A DNA stretch of 45,568 nt from Planctomycetota bacterium (GTDB taxonomy: Bacteria > Planctomycetota > SZUA-567): positions 1-45,568 of the forward strand of contig JAISYD010000258.1 of NCBI GenBank assembly GCA_031270145.1. The letters run 5' to 3'. Below the pieces are notes generated by a model that made no database searches, was not told the origin of the DNA, and was given only the letters and a program-made list of their open reading frames with translations. Position numbers and translations under genes: made by a program. Below are positions 28,525-37,014 of this stretch, one piece after another (the first letter of the stretch is position 1; each line of letters begins with the position of its first letter).

Positions 28525-28968
28525 TTAGGGGGGATGCGGGGCGGACCCTTCCGGCAGGATGCGCCCGAGCGCCTCGACCGCGTCGTCGATGTGGCAGGCG
28601 AAGGGCTGGTTCTTGACGCCGACGACGCGGAGCTGGCAGCGGTTCAGGGGGATGAGGATCTTCTCGGCCCGGCTGGCGCCGATGGCGGCCGCCATGGCGG
28701 GGGTGAGTTCGCCGAGCATCGAATTGGCGGCGACGATGCCCACGGCGCCCAGGATGGCGTCGACGCTCCCCGCGTTCACGGCGATGGCGTTCTCCCCGGT
28801 GGCGCCCTCGTTCGCGCCGGCCTTGAGCATCAGCGAGGTGGCGAGGGAATTGGTTCCCAGGGCGATGATGTGGAGCCGCCCGCCGAAGACATGGCGCATT
28901 TTTTCCACCAGGGCCTTGCCAACCCCGCCGCCCTGGCCGTCAACCACCGCCGCCCGCGGAATGCCCAT
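28525..28968 (-). CDS. DUF3842 family protein
   Basis: Small protein of 147 residues matching the DUF3842 family as I remember it: an N-terminal AAVVDGQGGGVGKALVEKM nucleotide-binding-like loop, then IALGTNSLATSLMLKAGAN, GATGENAI and ANSMLGELTP, ending in LIPLNRCQLRVVGV. Its function is unknown; the glycine-rich start suggests a Rossmann-like fold binding a dinucleotide or nucleotide. It is the last gene of the leftward tig-clpP-clpX-glycosyltransferase string and overlaps the preceding glycosyltransferase by 29 bases. It converges with rseP, 58 bases away. Confidence 0.85.
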   Translation of the reverse strand: MGIPRAAVVDGQGGGVGKALVEKMRHVFGGRLHIIALGTNSLATSLMLKAGANEGATGENAIAVNAGSVDAILGAVGIVAANSMLGELTPAMAAAIGASRAEKILIPLNRCQLRVVGVKNQPFACHIDDAVEALGRILPEGSAPHPP

Positions 28969-29707
28969 GCCGCAGCCCCCAGAGTTTTATGTACTTTATG
29001 AAGGTATACATCACGGAAAGCGTGGCGGTCAACAAGCCGTATTTGCCGTCGAGGATCTCCCCCCGGATGAAATAGTTGTGCAGGAAGCGCCAGCCGGATC
29101 GCAGGAAAATGGCTGGCAGGCCGGCGCGGACGCCGTTGGCCTGGGCGTTTTCCGCCCACAGGGTGGTGTAGAGGTCGAATTTCCGGAAATACTGCGCCAT
29201 GTCCCGGTAGGTGTAGTGCAGAAGCCGGCCGGGCAGTTTGCCCAGCGGACGCCCGCCGCTGTCCGCGACTGGGTGCACCAGCCCGCGATAGGTCAGGCTG
29301 CCCTTGCGGAACAGCCGGGGAAGGGGTTCGCCGCTCCAGGACGACGCCCGCATCCGGTGACCGAGGAAGAAGGCGTCCCGCAGCACCTGGTAAACCTCCA
29401 ATTCCGGTTCCGAGGCCATGAGGCGGCGGATGGCGGCGGCCAACTCCGGGTCCACGACTTCGTCTGCGTCCACGATGAACAGCCAGGGATGGGCGGCTTG
29501 CCCGATCCCCCAATTGAATTGCGCCGAAAACCCTTCGAAGGCGTGGGTCAACACCCGGCAGCCCGCCGCCCTGGCTATTTCCAGCGTGCGGTCGGTGGAA
29601 CCCGAGTCCACCAGCAGGATTTCGTCGGCCCAGGACAGGCTGGCGAGGCAGGCCGGTAGCATCTCCTCCTCATCCTTGGCGATGATCTGCGCGGTTATTT
29701 TCGGCAT
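28940..29707 (-). CDS. Family 2 glycosyltransferase (LPS core type)
   Basis: GT-A fold sugar transferase (255 residues) with the N-terminal TAQIIAKDEEEMLPACLASL motif and the metal-binding VDADEVVD (DxD). The SWADEILLVDSGSTDRT segment and overall length resemble the WaaE/KdtX subgroup, which adds glucose to the inner core of lipopolysaccharide. The acceptor here is unproven. The C-terminal part carries amphipathic or hydrophobic stretches for membrane association. It begins 4 bases after the preceding glycosyltransferase gene and overlaps DUF3842, so these genes form one transcription unit. Confidence 0.88.
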   Translation of the reverse strand: MPKITAQIIAKDEEEMLPACLASLSWADEILLVDSGSTDRTLEIARAAGCRVLTHAFEGFSAQFNWGIGQAAHPWLFIVDADEVVDPELAAAIRRLMASEPELEVYQVLRDAFFLGHRMRASSWSGEPLPRLFRKGSLTYRGLVHPVADSGGRPLGKLPGRLLHYTYRDMAQYFRKFDLYTTLWAENAQANGVRAGLPAIFLRSGWRFLHNYFIRGEILDGKYGLLTATLSVMYTFIKYIKLWGLRHGHSAGGGG

Positions 29708-29711
29708 GGCC

Positions 29712-30539
29712 TTAGCCCTTGCCGCCGGCCGGGGCGGCGGCGCCTTCCGGCTTGCCGCCCTGGTGCAGATTCAAGCCGCGTTCGCAAAAAACCGCCTTTC
29801 CGGCCACCGCCCGCTCCAGCTGCCGGTCGTTTTTAGCCAAGCCGTTCCGCGAACGCGCGGGATGATGCAGATGGCAGACCAGGCCGGCGCAATGGAGATT
29901 CCGCCGCCTCACCCCGCGGTTCAGCAAACGGGTCGCGAATTCGCTGTCCTCCCGGCCCCAGCCGATGAAGTCCTCGTTGAAGCCGTTGACTCCGGCGTAA
30001 TCCTCCCGCCATACGGCGAAATTGCAGGTCCGGATGCCCTTGAGCCCCTGGCGGCGGGACGGCAGGCGGCGGGCCAGGCCGGGCCAGCGGAGGAGGTTTT
30101 TCCGGTTGCCGATCCCGGGGCGGAAAAACGACGGCCAAAAGGCGTCGGCGGCGATGGCCAGCCTGGTGTCGGCCTCGTTCAAAAGCGCCCGGGAGCCCTG
30201 GACGAAAAAGCCCTTTTCGGCCGCCGCCGCGTGGTCGGCCACAAAATCGGGATGCAGCAGCACGTCCCCGTCCACGATGATCAGATAGTCGCCGCCCGCC
30301 GCCGCCGCGCACAAATTGCGCATCCGCGCCAGCCGGTAGCCCTGGTGGGGTTCCCACTCGTGGCGGAGCGGCAATCCCCTCGCCCTGGCCGCCTGGATGG
30401 CCGCCGCCGTGGCGGGGCCGGAACCGTCGTCGCCGATCACAATATCGAAAGGCTTCAGGGTTTGGCGCCCTAGACTGCGCAGAACCGCCGCCAAGGCGTC
30501 CGGCCGCTCATAGGTCGAGATCAAGAGCGATATGCGCAT
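29712..30539 (-). CDS. Family 2 glycosyltransferase with C-terminal GT7-like domain
   Basis: Sugar transferase (275 residues). The N-terminus SLLISTYERPDALAAVLRSL and the metal-binding IIVDGDVLLH are typical of GT2. The second half has CNFAVWREDYAGVNGFNED followed by GWGREDSEFATRLLNRG, the galactosyltransferase-type C-terminal (Glyco_transf_7C) motif seen in chondroitin-synthase-like and capsule or O-antigen enzymes. It starts 20 bases after the clpX stop, an odd position for an envelope polysaccharide gene. The ribosome binding site is weak. The donor sugar cannot be deduced. Confidence 0.88.
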   Translation of the reverse strand: MRISLLISTYERPDALAAVLRSLGRQTLKPFDIVIGDDGSGPATAAAIQAARARGLPLRHEWEPHQGYRLARMRNLCAAAAGGDYLIIVDGDVLLHPDFVADHAAAAEKGFFVQGSRALLNEADTRLAIAADAFWPSFFRPGIGNRKNLLRWPGLARRLPSRRQGLKGIRTCNFAVWREDYAGVNGFNEDFIGWGREDSEFATRLLNRGVRRRNLHCAGLVCHLHHPARSRNGLAKNDRQLERAVAGKAVFCERGLNLHQGGKPEGAAAPAGGKG

Positions 30540-30559
30540 AAATGTTTTTCCGGGTGCCC

Positions 30560-31912
30560 TTAGGCCGGGATTTCCTTGTTTTCAACCGCCTCCAGCCGGC
30601 GCTTGCGGTTTTTCCCCCGGAGGGACGCGTCCTCCGGCTGCAGATAGCCGTGCTTGACTCCCCAGCGGTCCCAGCCCTCGTCGATAAGCTCCTCGTCGAT
30701 GATGTATTTGTGCGGCCTTGGCAGATCCGGCAACTCGAACATCAGGCCGATCAGGATGTCCTCCACGATGCTCCGGAGCGCCCGGGCGCCGGTGCCCTTT
30801 TTCAGGGCCTTTTTGGCTATGGAGCGAAGCGACTCCGCGGTGAACTCGATCTCCGCGTTCTCCAGGGCGAAAAGATGCTCGTATTGCTTCAGGAGGGCGT
30901 TCCTGGGCTCGCGCAGGATGCGGATCAGGCCGTCCTCGTCCATGGGGCGTATTGGGGCGATGACCGGCAGGCGGCCCAGGAGTTCGGGTATGAGGCCGAA
31001 TTCCAGGAAATCGTCGGAATCCACCTGCTCCAGGAGGTCGCCCAGCTCCTGGTCGGCCGACTTTTCCTGTTCCCGGTGGAAGCCGATGGATTTCTGCCCG
31101 ACCCGGCGGCCGATGATCTCGTCAATCCCGTCGAAGGTGCCGCCGCAGATGAAAAGGATGTTGGTGGTGTTGATGGGGATGTAGCGCTGCTCGGGATGCT
31201 TGCGGCCGCCCTGGGGCGGGACGTTGCAAACCGTACCCTCGAGCATTTTCAGAAGCGCCTGCTGCACGCCCTCGCCGGAGACGTCGCGGGTGATGGAGAC
31301 GCCCTGGGTCTTTTTGCCGATTTTGTCGATTTCGTCGATGTAGACGATGCCTTTCTCCGCCTTGGCCACATCGCCGTCGGCGGCCTGGATAAGCCGGAGC
31401 AGGATGTTCTCGACGTCCTCCCCGACATAGCCGGCTTCGGTGAGGGTGGTGGCGTCGGCGATGGCGAACGGGACGTCCACCACCCCGGCCATGATGCGGG
31501 CCATGAGGGTTTTGCCGCAGCCGGACGGGCCGACGATGAGGACATTGGACTTTTCCACCTCGACGTCGTCGCCCTTGCCGGCCACCAGCCGCTTGTAATG
31601 GTTGTGCACCGACACGGACAGCACCTTCTTGGCGTGATCCTGGCTGATGACGTATTCGTCCAGGGCCCGCTTGAATTCGCGGGGGGAGGGGACGCGGGCG
31701 ATCTTGACGCGCTCCTCGCCCCGGCGGCCGAATTCGTCCTCGTCCATCAGGGTGACGCACATTTTGACGCAGTCGGAGCAGATGCAGGCGTCCCGGTAGC
31801 CCTGGATAACCCTGCGGCGGCTGTCCGGCGGCCGGCCGCAGAAGGCGCATTTCTGATCCCCCCGCTTGGGGCCTCCGGAATCCATGGTTCCGGACGGGTT
31901 GTGCTTGGACAT
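30560..31912 (-). CDS. clpX: ClpX, ATPase and substrate-recognition subunit of ClpXP
   Basis: AAA+ unfoldase (450 residues) that feeds tagged proteins into ClpP. It has an N-terminal zinc finger (CAFC ... CSDC), Walker A GPSGCGKT, pore loop GYVGED, Walker [11 protein letters not shown], an RKH loop, and the IGF tripeptide (KSIGFHRE) needed to dock on ClpP. The N-terminal extension before the zinc finger is about 20 residues. ATG 31912 follows GGGGGAAGCGGA. It lies 12 bases downstream of clpP in the usual tig-clpP-clpX order, with glycosyltransferase genes following instead of the common lon. Confidence 0.98.
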   Translation of the reverse strand: MSKHNPSGTMDSGGPKRGDQKCAFCGRPPDSRRRVIQGYRDACICSDCVKMCVTLMDEDEFGRRGEERVKIARVPSPREFKRALDEYVISQDHAKKVLSVSVHNHYKRLVAGKGDDVEVEKSNVLIVGPSGCGKTLMARIMAGVVDVPFAIADATTLTEAGYVGEDVENILLRLIQAADGDVAKAEKGIVYIDEIDKIGKKTQGVSITRDVSGEGVQQALLKMLEGTVCNVPPQGGRKHPEQRYIPINTTNILFICGGTFDGIDEIIGRRVGQKSIGFHREQEKSADQELGDLLEQVDSDDFLEFGLIPELLGRLPVIAPIRPMDEDGLIRILREPRNALLKQYEHLFALENAEIEFTAESLRSIAKKALKKGTGARALRSIVEDILIGLMFELPDLPRPHKYIIDEELIDEGWDRWGVKHGYLQPEDASLRGKNRKRRLEAVENKEIPA

Positions 31913-31924
31913 TTCCGCTTCCCC

Positions 31925-32587
31925 CTAAGACGGCTTTTTGTCGATCGGCGTCTTGGCGCCCGGATGCAGGACCTCGTCGATCAAGCCGTATTCAACCGCC
32001 TCCTTGCCCGACATGAAGAAATCGCGGTCCGTGTCCTTCTCCACGACGGCCAGCTCCTTGCCGCTGTGCTTGGCCAGGATGCCGATCAAAAGCGCCTTCA
32101 GGCGGTTGATTTCCGCCGCCTGGATGTTGATGTCGGTCGCCGTGCCCTGGGCCCCGCCCCACGGCTGGTGGATCATGATGCGGCTATGGGGCAGGCTGAA
32201 GCGCTTGCCCTTGGAGCCGGCGGCGAGGAGGACGGCGCCCATGCTGGCCGCTTGGCCGATGCAATAGGTGGACACGTTGCAGGACAGGTGTTGCATGGTG
32301 TCGTAAATGGCCAGGCCGGCGGTGACGCTGCCGCCGGGCGAGTTGATGTAGACCTGGATGTCGGATTCGCGGTTGACTAGATCCAGGTACAGCATCTGGG
32401 CGATATACAGGCTGGCGTTGTGATCCTGTATTTCCGAGCCGATGATGATGATCCGGTCGGAAAGGAGCCGGGAAAAAATGTCGTAGCTCCGCTCGCCCCT
32501 GCCGGTGCGCTCAATGACGAAGGGTACCAGGTCGGCCATGGCTTCCCGGCCTATTCCGGCCGACGGACTGACGGGATTGCTGGACAT
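31925..32587 (-). CDS. clpP: ClpP, proteolytic subunit
   Basis: Serine protease (220 residues) that forms the barrel of ClpXP. The triad is Ser115 (GQAASMGA), His140 (SRIMIHQP) and Asp189 (DTDRDFF), with the [17 protein letters not shown] segment conserved. The N-terminal stretch before [22 protein letters not shown] probably includes a short propeptide; an internal ATG at codon 17 is an alternative start. ATG 32587 follows AAGGAAAAAAG. It is located between tig and clpX. Confidence 0.98.
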   Translation of the reverse strand: MSSNPVSPSAGIGREAMADLVPFVIERTGRGERSYDIFSRLLSDRIIIIGSEIQDHNASLYIAQMLYLDLVNRESDIQVYINSPGGSVTAGLAIYDTMQHLSCNVSTYCIGQAASMGAVLLAAGSKGKRFSLPHSRIMIHQPWGGAQGTATDINIQAAEINRLKALLIGILAKHSGKELAVVEKDTDRDFFMSGKEAVEYGLIDEVLHPGAKTPIDKKPS

Positions 32588-32658
32588 GCGCTTTTTTCCT
32601 TATGGGTTTGTCTGCGGTGGGCATTCCGGGAACGCCGGCGCGGTTTTCCGTCCGCGGC

Positions 32659-34047
32659 TCAGGCTTCCGCCCCGATTGGGGTTTGGTTGACGCTTTCGGC
32701 CGCCTCGGCGTTGGCGGAGCCGGTGTCGGCCGCCGGGCGGCCGGAGCCGAGCCGGCCCGATTTGGCGTTGATCCGGATCATCTCAACCACCTTCATGGAC
32801 AGGATTTCCTCCATCATGGCCTCGACGCCGTTGAACTCGCGGATGCGGCGGATGATTATGGCGGCCGAGGTTTTGTAGGCTCTGGCCAGCGACTCGATGT
32901 GGTTGGCCATGTCCCCCTGGGTGGCTTCGATATTCTCAAGCCTGGCGATTCGCTTGACCAGGATGAACCATTTGGCGGCGCGCAGAGCCTCCTTCTCCGC
33001 CTCCGGGCGGTATTTCTCCAGCGCCGTCTCCAGCGCCTCATCCCCCGGGGCGGGCTCTTGCTCATGCTTCCGCTCCCAGTCCGACTTGAACTGGCTCAGC
33101 AGCCGGGCAAGGTGGTCTTTGGTCACTTCGGCGGGGGGGGCGAAAGCGGCGGCGGTCGTCAGTTTGTCGATGATCTCGACCTCCTGTTGGGCGACGGCCT
33201 CCCGCAGGGCGATATTGATCAGGTTTTCCCGAGTGCGGCGGCGGAGTTGCTCCACCGTCTCGGCGCCTAGGATGCCGGCGAAGGAGTCGTTCAATTCCGG
33301 CAACACGGTGCGCTCCACCATCTTCACCTTCGCCTCCACCTCGGCCGGCCGGCCGCGCAGCTCCGGGGTGGGGTGATCCCCTGGCAGGGTAAGGATCAGG
33401 CGGACGACGTCCCCCGGCCGGGCTCCGGTGAATTTTTCGATCAGATCGGGGCAGGGAAGATCGAAAAGGATGTCGCCGGCTATCCGGAGCCGCTGGTCTT
33501 GAAGGTTTTTCAATTCGCTTTCGCCGCAGGCGACCCGGATGTCGACATTGACGATGTCGCCGGGCTCGGCCGGGCGGCCCGCGTCCTCGTGCCGCGCGAA
33601 TATCTGGCGGAAGCGCTCAATCGCCGACTCGACCTCGGCGTCCTCCACCCGGATCGGCCGCTCCTCCAATTCCATCCCCTTGTAGGGCGGCAATTCGAAG
33701 GGCGGTTCCACCGTCATCTCCAGCTCGACCGTGAAGGGCTGGCCGGGCTTGGGCGTTTCGGCATGGTTTTTTTCCGTCAGGGCGCCGACGGGAGCCAGTT
33801 CCCCGTCCTTGATCGCCTTGAACAGGTTTTTGTCGATAAGCCATTTTTTGGCGGCGGCGGCGGCGTCGCCAGCGAACATTTTTTCCAATGTCCGCCTAGG
33901 CGCCTTGCCGGGGCGGAATCCCTTGATCCGCACCTGGTTGTTTATGCCCCGGTATCCTTCCTCCAAGGCCGCGGCCACCTCCCCGGCGTCGAAGACGAGG
34001 CTCATTTTCCTGCGGCAATTCCCGACATCCGTGAGTTCAAGCTTCAT
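32659..34047 (-). CDS. tig: Trigger factor, ribosome-associated chaperone
   Basis: Binds the ribosome exit tunnel and folds nascent chains (462 residues). The N-terminal ribosome-binding domain contains the signature region VRIKGFRPGKAPRRTLEK, a variant of the usual GFRxGxxP. The PPIase (FKBP-like) domain lies at about 160-245, followed by the long helical C-terminal arms. The track begins at ATG 34053, but AGGTGA sits directly against that codon and is better spaced for the ATG two codons later (34047), which I prefer. A Gly/Ala-rich tail of about 30 residues ends the protein. It is the first gene of the leftward tig-clpP-clpX unit. Confidence 0.95.
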   Translation of the reverse strand: MKLELTDVGNCRRKMSLVFDAGEVAAALEEGYRGINNQVRIKGFRPGKAPRRTLEKMFAGDAAAAAKKWLIDKNLFKAIKDGELAPVGALTEKNHAETPKPGQPFTVELEMTVEPPFELPPYKGMELEERPIRVEDAEVESAIERFRQIFARHEDAGRPAEPGDIVNVDIRVACGESELKNLQDQRLRIAGDILFDLPCPDLIEKFTGARPGDVVRLILTLPGDHPTPELRGRPAEVEAKVKMVERTVLPELNDSFAGILGAETVEQLRRRTRENLINIALREAVAQQEVEIIDKLTTAAAFAPPAEVTKDHLARLLSQFKSDWERKHEQEPAPGDEALETALEKYRPEAEKEALRAAKWFILVKRIARLENIEATQGDMANHIESLARAYKTSAAIIIRRIREFNGVEAMMEEILSMKVVEMIRINAKSGRLGSGRPAADTGSANAEAAESVNQTPIGAEA

Positions 34048-34137
34048 CAACATTCACCTGAAAAAGAAAACAAAATAAAGGCGATCCTCGCCGCCCCGGC
34101 AACCCCGCCGTCCGCGGGGGAAAGCGAATTTTCGTCC

Positions 34138-34165
34138 ATCCTATTTATCCTGGCGCGGTTGTCAA
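34138..34165 (-). promoter_or_regulatory. Promoter of tig-clpP-clpX
   Basis: On the minus strand a perfect TTGACA, a 16-base spacer and TAGGAT, giving a leader of roughly 85 bases before tig. It is arranged back to back with the rpsB promoter, 73 bases between the two -35 elements, in the 34048-34413 intergenic region. Confidence 0.6.
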
Positions 34166-34238
34166 GAATTTTCGGGCGGAGGGGAAATTTTGCCGCGTCG
34201 CCGCGCGGGCGTCCGCCGGCGAATCTTTCAAACGCGGC

Positions 34239-34267
34239 TTGACACGCCGGCGGCGTTGTGGTAGAGT
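34239..34267 (+). promoter_or_regulatory. Promoter of rpsB-tsf-kduD
   Basis: A perfect TTGACA, 17 bases and TAGAGT. Transcription would start near 34274, leaving a leader of about 140 bases before rpsB. Confidence 0.65.
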
Positions 34268-34342
34268 GGGCGTACTGGACGCGGCGGGCGCCGCGTGGTG
34301 TTTTTATCGCCTCATTTTCAGCCAGCGGGCGCCGGAAACCTG

Positions 34343-34365
34343 CCGCCGTACAATAGGGACGGCGG
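34343..34365 (+). promoter_or_regulatory. Hairpin in the rpsB leader, possible autoregulatory site
   Basis: CCGCCGT and ACGGCGG form a perfect 7-base-pair stem with a 9-base loop, 48 bases before the rpsB start. A second GC-rich hairpin (GCGGC/GCCGC, near 34282) lies earlier in the leader. Ribosomal protein S2 represses its own mRNA in other bacteria, so structured RNA here could be its binding site. This is structure and position only. Confidence 0.35.
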
Positions 34366-34413
34366 TTTAAAGGCTCCAATGACGCCTGGGCACGGCAAAG
34401 GGAAAGGCATGGC

Positions 34414-35247
34414 ATGGCAATCGCGTCACTGAAGGAAATGGTCGCGGCGGGGGTGCATTTCGGCAGCGCCGCCTCCCGCTGGAACCCCAAGATGAAGCCC
34501 TTCATCTTCTCCAAGCAAAATAAAATCCACATCATCGATTTGCGGGAAACCCTCAAGTGGCTGATCCGATCCTGGCATTTCCTCGCCCAGACCGCCGCCA
34601 ACGGGAAACAGATCCTGTTCGTGGGCACCAAGCGCCAGGCCACCGACATCATCCGCCAGGAAGCCATGCGCTGCGAGTCCTATTTCGTCTCCAACCGCTG
34701 GCTGGGCGGTACCCTCACCAACATGAACACCATGCGCCGCCGCATCACCCGCCTCCAGGAACTGGAGGAGTTGGAAAAAAGCGGCCAGCTCCAGGAATTT
34801 TCCAAGAAGATGATCGCCTCGCTCACCCGCGAGCGGAAGAAGATATTCCGCAATTTCGAGGGCATCCGCGACATGAAGGAGTTGCCGGGCGCCATCGTCA
34901 TGGTCGATCCCGCCACCGAGCACATCGCCGTGGCCGAGGGGATGCGGCTGGGGGTGCCCCTGGTCGCCCTAATCGACACCGACGACGATCCGACAAACCT
35001 GGATTTCGCCATTCCCGGCAACGACGACGCCTTCTGCTCCATCCAATATATCGTTTCCAAGCTGGCCAACGCGATCATCGAGGGCAAGAAGCGCTTCGCC
35101 CTCCAGGGGACGGTGCGGCAGCGGGCCGAAGGCGGCGGAGGCGAACCCGCCCCGGCCGAGCCGGCGCCGGCCGCGGCCAAGGAGATTGAAACCCCGAGCG
35201 ATTTCAGCCAGGTGGGCGGCTTCTCTTACGGCGGCGGCGCCGAGTAG
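34414..35247 (+). CDS. rpsB: Ribosomal protein S2
   Basis: Small-subunit protein S2 (277 residues), needed for S1 binding and translation initiation. Conserved segments are AGVHFGSAASRWNPKMKPFI, NRWLGGTLTN, and DPATEHIAVAEGMRLGVPLVALIDTDDDP followed by IPGNDDAFCSI. An Ala/Pro/Glu-rich C-terminal extension of about 45 residues (EPAPAEPAPAAAKE) goes beyond the E. coli length. ATG 34414 follows GGGAAAGG; an overlapping ATG at 34409 is out of frame. tsf follows after 29 bases, the classic order. Confidence 0.98.
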   Translation: MAIASLKEMVAAGVHFGSAASRWNPKMKPFIFSKQNKIHIIDLRETLKWLIRSWHFLAQTAANGKQILFVGTKRQATDIIRQEAMRCESYFVSNRWLGGTLTNMNTMRRRITRLQELEELEKSGQLQEFSKKMIASLTRERKKIFRNFEGIRDMKELPGAIVMVDPATEHIAVAEGMRLGVPLVALIDTDDDPTNLDFAIPGNDDAFCSIQYIVSKLANAIIEGKKRFALQGTVRQRAEGGGGEPAPAEPAPAAAKEIETPSDFSQVGGFSYGGGAE

Positions 35248-35276
35248 ACCGGGCGATAACCAGGAGACATGACATC

Positions 35277-36137
35277 ATGGCCATTGACGCCAAACAAATC
35301 AAGGAGTTGCGGGAAAAGACCGGCATGGGCATCTCCCAATGCAAAAAAGCCCTGGAAGAAGCCGGCGGGAACATGGACGAGGCGGAAATGATTCTTAGGA
35401 AACAGGGGATCGACAAGGCGGCCAAAAAGGCGGATCGCCCGACCGGGCAGGGCGTGGTGGCCATCCGGATCGAGGGGCCCGCCGCCGCCATGATCGAGTT
35501 GGCCTGCGAACAGGAGCCCACCGCCGGCAACGAGCGCTTCGTCGGCCTGGTGAAGCTGGCGCTTGACCTTTGCCTGGCGGGAAAGCTCCGCTCGGCCGAG
35601 GCCGTCATCCAAGCCAAGACCCCGGAGGGGACCTTCGCCGACTCGGCGAAGGCGGTCATCGGGGTGGTGGGCGAAAACATCATCCTGAAAAAAGCCATTT
35701 GCGTCGAGGCCCCCGCCGGCGGGCTTATCGGGGCCTACGCCCATTTCAACAAGAAAGCCGGCGCCCTGATTGCCCTGTCCCTGGAAGGCGCGGATCCCGC
35801 CGCCCCCGCCCTGAAAACCGCGGCCAACGAAATCGCCATGCACGCGGTGGCGGCCCGCCCCCTGGCCTGGAACCGGAAAGGCATCCCGGCCGAGACGGTG
35901 GCGAAGGAGAAGGAAGTCTTCCTGGAAGGGGTGAAGAACAGTCCGGAGCAGTTGCGCGAGAAGATACTCGCCGGCAAGCTCCAGAAGTTTTATGCCGACA
36001 AGGTGCTGGTTGAGCAAATTTTCGTCAAGGATCCGGACGGCAAGGCCACGGTGCAACAGACCCTCGACAACGCCGCCAAGTCGGCCGGCGGCAAGGCGAA
36101 AATCGCCGATTTCGCCAGGTTCGAACTGGGTTTGTAA
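35277..36137 (+). CDS. tsf: Elongation factor Ts, with altered TDFV motif
   Basis: Guanine-nucleotide exchange factor for EF-Tu (286 residues). The N-terminal UBA-like domain (IKELREKTGMGISQCKKALEE) is clear and the core domains follow. The segment normally reading C-x-TDFVA-x-N, whose Asp and Phe insert into EF-Tu to release Mg-GDP, here reads CEQEPTAGNE (77-86), so TDFV is replaced by QEPT. From memory a similar Cys-Glu-x-x-Pro-x-Ala-x-Asn variant occurs in planctomycete EF-Ts, which would make this a lineage trait and not a defect. AGGAG precedes the start. kduD follows after 31 bases without a terminator. Confidence 0.95.
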   Translation: MAIDAKQIKELREKTGMGISQCKKALEEAGGNMDEAEMILRKQGIDKAAKKADRPTGQGVVAIRIEGPAAAMIELACEQEPTAGNERFVGLVKLALDLCLAGKLRSAEAVIQAKTPEGTFADSAKAVIGVVGENIILKKAICVEAPAGGLIGAYAHFNKKAGALIALSLEGADPAAPALKTAANEIAMHAVAARPLAWNRKGIPAETVAKEKEVFLEGVKNSPEQLREKILAGKLQKFYADKVLVEQIFVKDPDGKATVQQTLDNAAKSAGGKAKIADFARFELGL

Positions 36138-36168
36138 GCCTGATCCGCCCAATTTGAGGAGGGGTGCG

Positions 36169-36930
36169 ATGATTCTCGACATGTTTTCGCTGAAAGGCAG
36201 GGTGGCGGCGGTCACCGGAGCCAACACCGGCTTGGGGCAGGGCGTGGCGCTGGCCCTGGCCGAGGCTGGCGCCAAGGTGGCGCTGGTCGGGCGCTCGCCC
36301 ATGGACGACACGCTGGCGCGATTCAAGGCCTTCGGCGGCGATGGCTTCCCCGTCAAGGCGGATCTGGCCAACACGGCGGTCTGCCGGAAAATCATCGATG
36401 AAACCGTCGCCAAATACGGCGGGCTCGACATTCTGGTCAACAACGCCGGCATCATCCGCCGCGGCGACTCCATTGATTTCACCGAAAAGGACTGGGACGA
36501 CGTGATGAACGTCAATCTCAAGTCGCTTTTCTTCCTGTCCCAGGCGGCGGCGAAAGTGTTCATCAAGCAGGGCCGGGGCGGCAAAATCATCAACATCGCC
36601 TCGCTCCTGTCCTACCAGGGCGGAGTCCGCGTCCCCAGCTACACCTCGGCCAAAAGCGGCGTCATCGGCCTCACCCGGCTGTTGGCCAACGAGTGGGCCG
36701 CCAAGGGCATCTGCGTCAATGGCATCGCTCCGGGCTACATGGTCACCAACAACACCGAGGCGCTGCGCAAGGACCCGGTCCGCTACCAGGCCATCCTGGA
36801 TCGCATTCCGGCCGGCCGCTGGGGCGTCCCCGCCGATTTGGCCGGGGCGGCGGTGTTCCTCGCCTCGCCCGCCTCCGACTACCTGCAAGGCTTCACCATC
36901 GCCGTCGACGGCGGCTGGCTGGGCCGCTGA
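36169..36930 (+). CDS. kduD: 2-dehydro-3-deoxy-D-gluconate 5-dehydrogenase (KduD-like SDR)
   Basis: NAD(P)-dependent short-chain dehydrogenase (253 residues) acting in hexuronate/pectin-type sugar breakdown. The N-terminus MILDMFSLKGRVAAVTGA and the blocks NNAGIIRRGDSIDFTEKDWD, FLSQAAAKVFIKQG, IAPGYMVTNNTEALR and DRIPAGRWGVPADL match E. coli KduD closely as I remember it. The cofactor loop TGANTGLG (16-23) and catalytic Ser, Tyr-x-x-x-Lys (SYTSAKSG) are present. GAGGAGGGG precedes ATG 36169; the track ORF from 35992 runs into tsf. No other uronate gene is in the window, so its place behind rpsB-tsf is unexpected. Confidence 0.88.
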   Translation: MILDMFSLKGRVAAVTGANTGLGQGVALALAEAGAKVALVGRSPMDDTLARFKAFGGDGFPVKADLANTAVCRKIIDETVAKYGGLDILVNNAGIIRRGDSIDFTEKDWDDVMNVNLKSLFFLSQAAAKVFIKQGRGGKIINIASLLSYQGGVRVPSYTSAKSGVIGLTRLLANEWAAKGICVNGIAPGYMVTNNTEALRKDPVRYQAILDRIPAGRWGVPADLAGAAVFLASPASDYLQGFTIAVDGGWLGR

Positions 36931-36959
36931 CCCTTCGCTTCGGCCCAATGCTTTCCCCG

Positions 36960-36989
36960 CCTCCCGCTCCGTCCGGCGGGAGGTTTTTT
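36960..36989 (+). terminator. Intrinsic terminator of rpsB-tsf-kduD
   Basis: A perfect 8-base-pair stem CCTCCCGC / GCGGGAGG with an 8-base loop, followed by six T. It lies 30 bases after the kduD stop and shows that kduD belongs to the rpsB-tsf transcript. Confidence 0.9.
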
Positions 36990-37014
36990 CCGTCCCGCGG
37001 AAGGATGATCGTCG

